From contig NZ_JAFKCT010000005.1 in the NCBI RefSeq assembly GCF_017254915.1, forward strand, positions 268,376 to 332,375: DNA of 64,000 bases. Reading direction: 5' to 3'. The DNA is from Algoriphagus oliviformis (GTDB lineage Bacteria; Bacteroidota; Bacteroidia; Cytophagales; Cyclobacteriaceae). The notes beneath the pieces were generated by a model. The model was not told the DNA's origin. It did not search any database and worked only from the letters and a program-made list of their open reading frames with translations. Both the position numbers and the translations under genes were made by a program. Numbering within the stretch: the stretch's first letter is position 1; each line of letters opens with the position of its first letter. Shown here in pieces: positions 63,911-64,000 of the stretch.

Positions 63911-64000
63911 TTATCGAGTTAGAATTTCTGTTTTCAATGGATTCTTCTTCTTTGGTTGTTCAGGTATTCTTGGTTTCAATTCCAATGTATAACCGGTGAT
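63911..64000 (-). CDS. C-terminal end of a gene entering from the right (partial)
   Basis: An open minus-strand frame from the window edge ends with TAA at 63913-63911, giving 29 residues (ITGYTLELKPRIPEQPKKKN, then PLKTEILTR). The Lys/Pro-rich tail could belong to a real protein; the hairpin at 63761-63807 would be its terminator. Too short to identify. Confidence 0.35.
   Translation of the reverse strand: MTGYTLELKPRIPEQPKKKNPLKTEILTR

Overview
The window reads as a stretch of chromosome from a Gram-negative member of the Bacteroidota, most likely a Cytophagales/Cyclobacteriaceae-type (Algoriphagus-like) organism. The inference rests on a gliding-motility GldC, TonB-dependent receptors with carboxypeptidase-regulatory N-termini, Bacteroidota-restricted families (DUF3098, DUF2452, DUF1684, DUF4374), an arginine operon using an N-acylornithine carbamoyltransferase, TAnnTTTG-like promoter boxes and weak Shine-Dalgarno signals. 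No rRNA, tRNA, CRISPR array, prophage or insertion sequence was seen. Genes are densely packed and mostly housekeeping or metabolic.

Layout. 1-7.7 kb (+): the tail of a TPR protein, an outer-membrane barrel, a SPOR protein, ExbB-ExbD-TonB, FolC and TrmB in one run. 7.7-15.9 kb: an SDR enzyme, DUF1684 protein and Rrf2 regulator, then a minus-strand group of sugar-phosphate-isomerase-like protein, gamma-glutamyltransferase, S9 peptidase and a lone Hpt protein. 16-22 kb: a 52-residue membrane protein coupled to DUF2452, deoxynucleoside kinase, 3-hydroxyacyl-CoA dehydrogenase, CvfB, a YkgJ-type cysteine protein and a ROK kinase. 22.9-28.5 kb: topoisomerase IV parE and parC with a SatD-like gene and a small membrane protein between them. 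28.6-37.4 kb: TrmH-type methyltransferase, cyclophilin, PEP carboxykinase, POT transporter and a large TonB-dependent receptor. 37.7-43.5 kb (-): pdeM, ftsX, DUF3098, truB, ribF, CoA-transferase A/B, gldC.

43.5-48.5 kb: a methionine operon (O-acetylhomoserine sulfhydrylase, metX) behind a SAM-I riboswitch, and a SulP transporter coupled to carbonic anhydrase. 48.5-56.9 kb: a complete arginine operon (GNAT, argG, argC, argD, argF', argB, argE, argH) whose 5' leader holds a candidate Arg-rich attenuator peptide. 57.2-59.5 kb: a class-V aminotransferase fold protein, a 51-residue zinc-ribbon membrane protein and a DsbA-like protein. 59.7-63.5 kb: an iron-type TonB receptor and DUF4374 lipoprotein behind an inverted repeat, resembling the XusA-XusB xenosiderophore pair.

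Least explained by ordinary annotation: three tandem 29-bp palindromic repeats in front of the SatD-like gene; a 14-nt-periodic intergenic repeat filling 17287-17426 with shorter relatives at 59.5 and 63.7-63.9 kb; the arginine leader and the four-cysteine GNAT that opens the arg operon; and a DUF2147 gene whose only sensible start is ACG. Many long antisense ORFs mirror the real genes and were left out.
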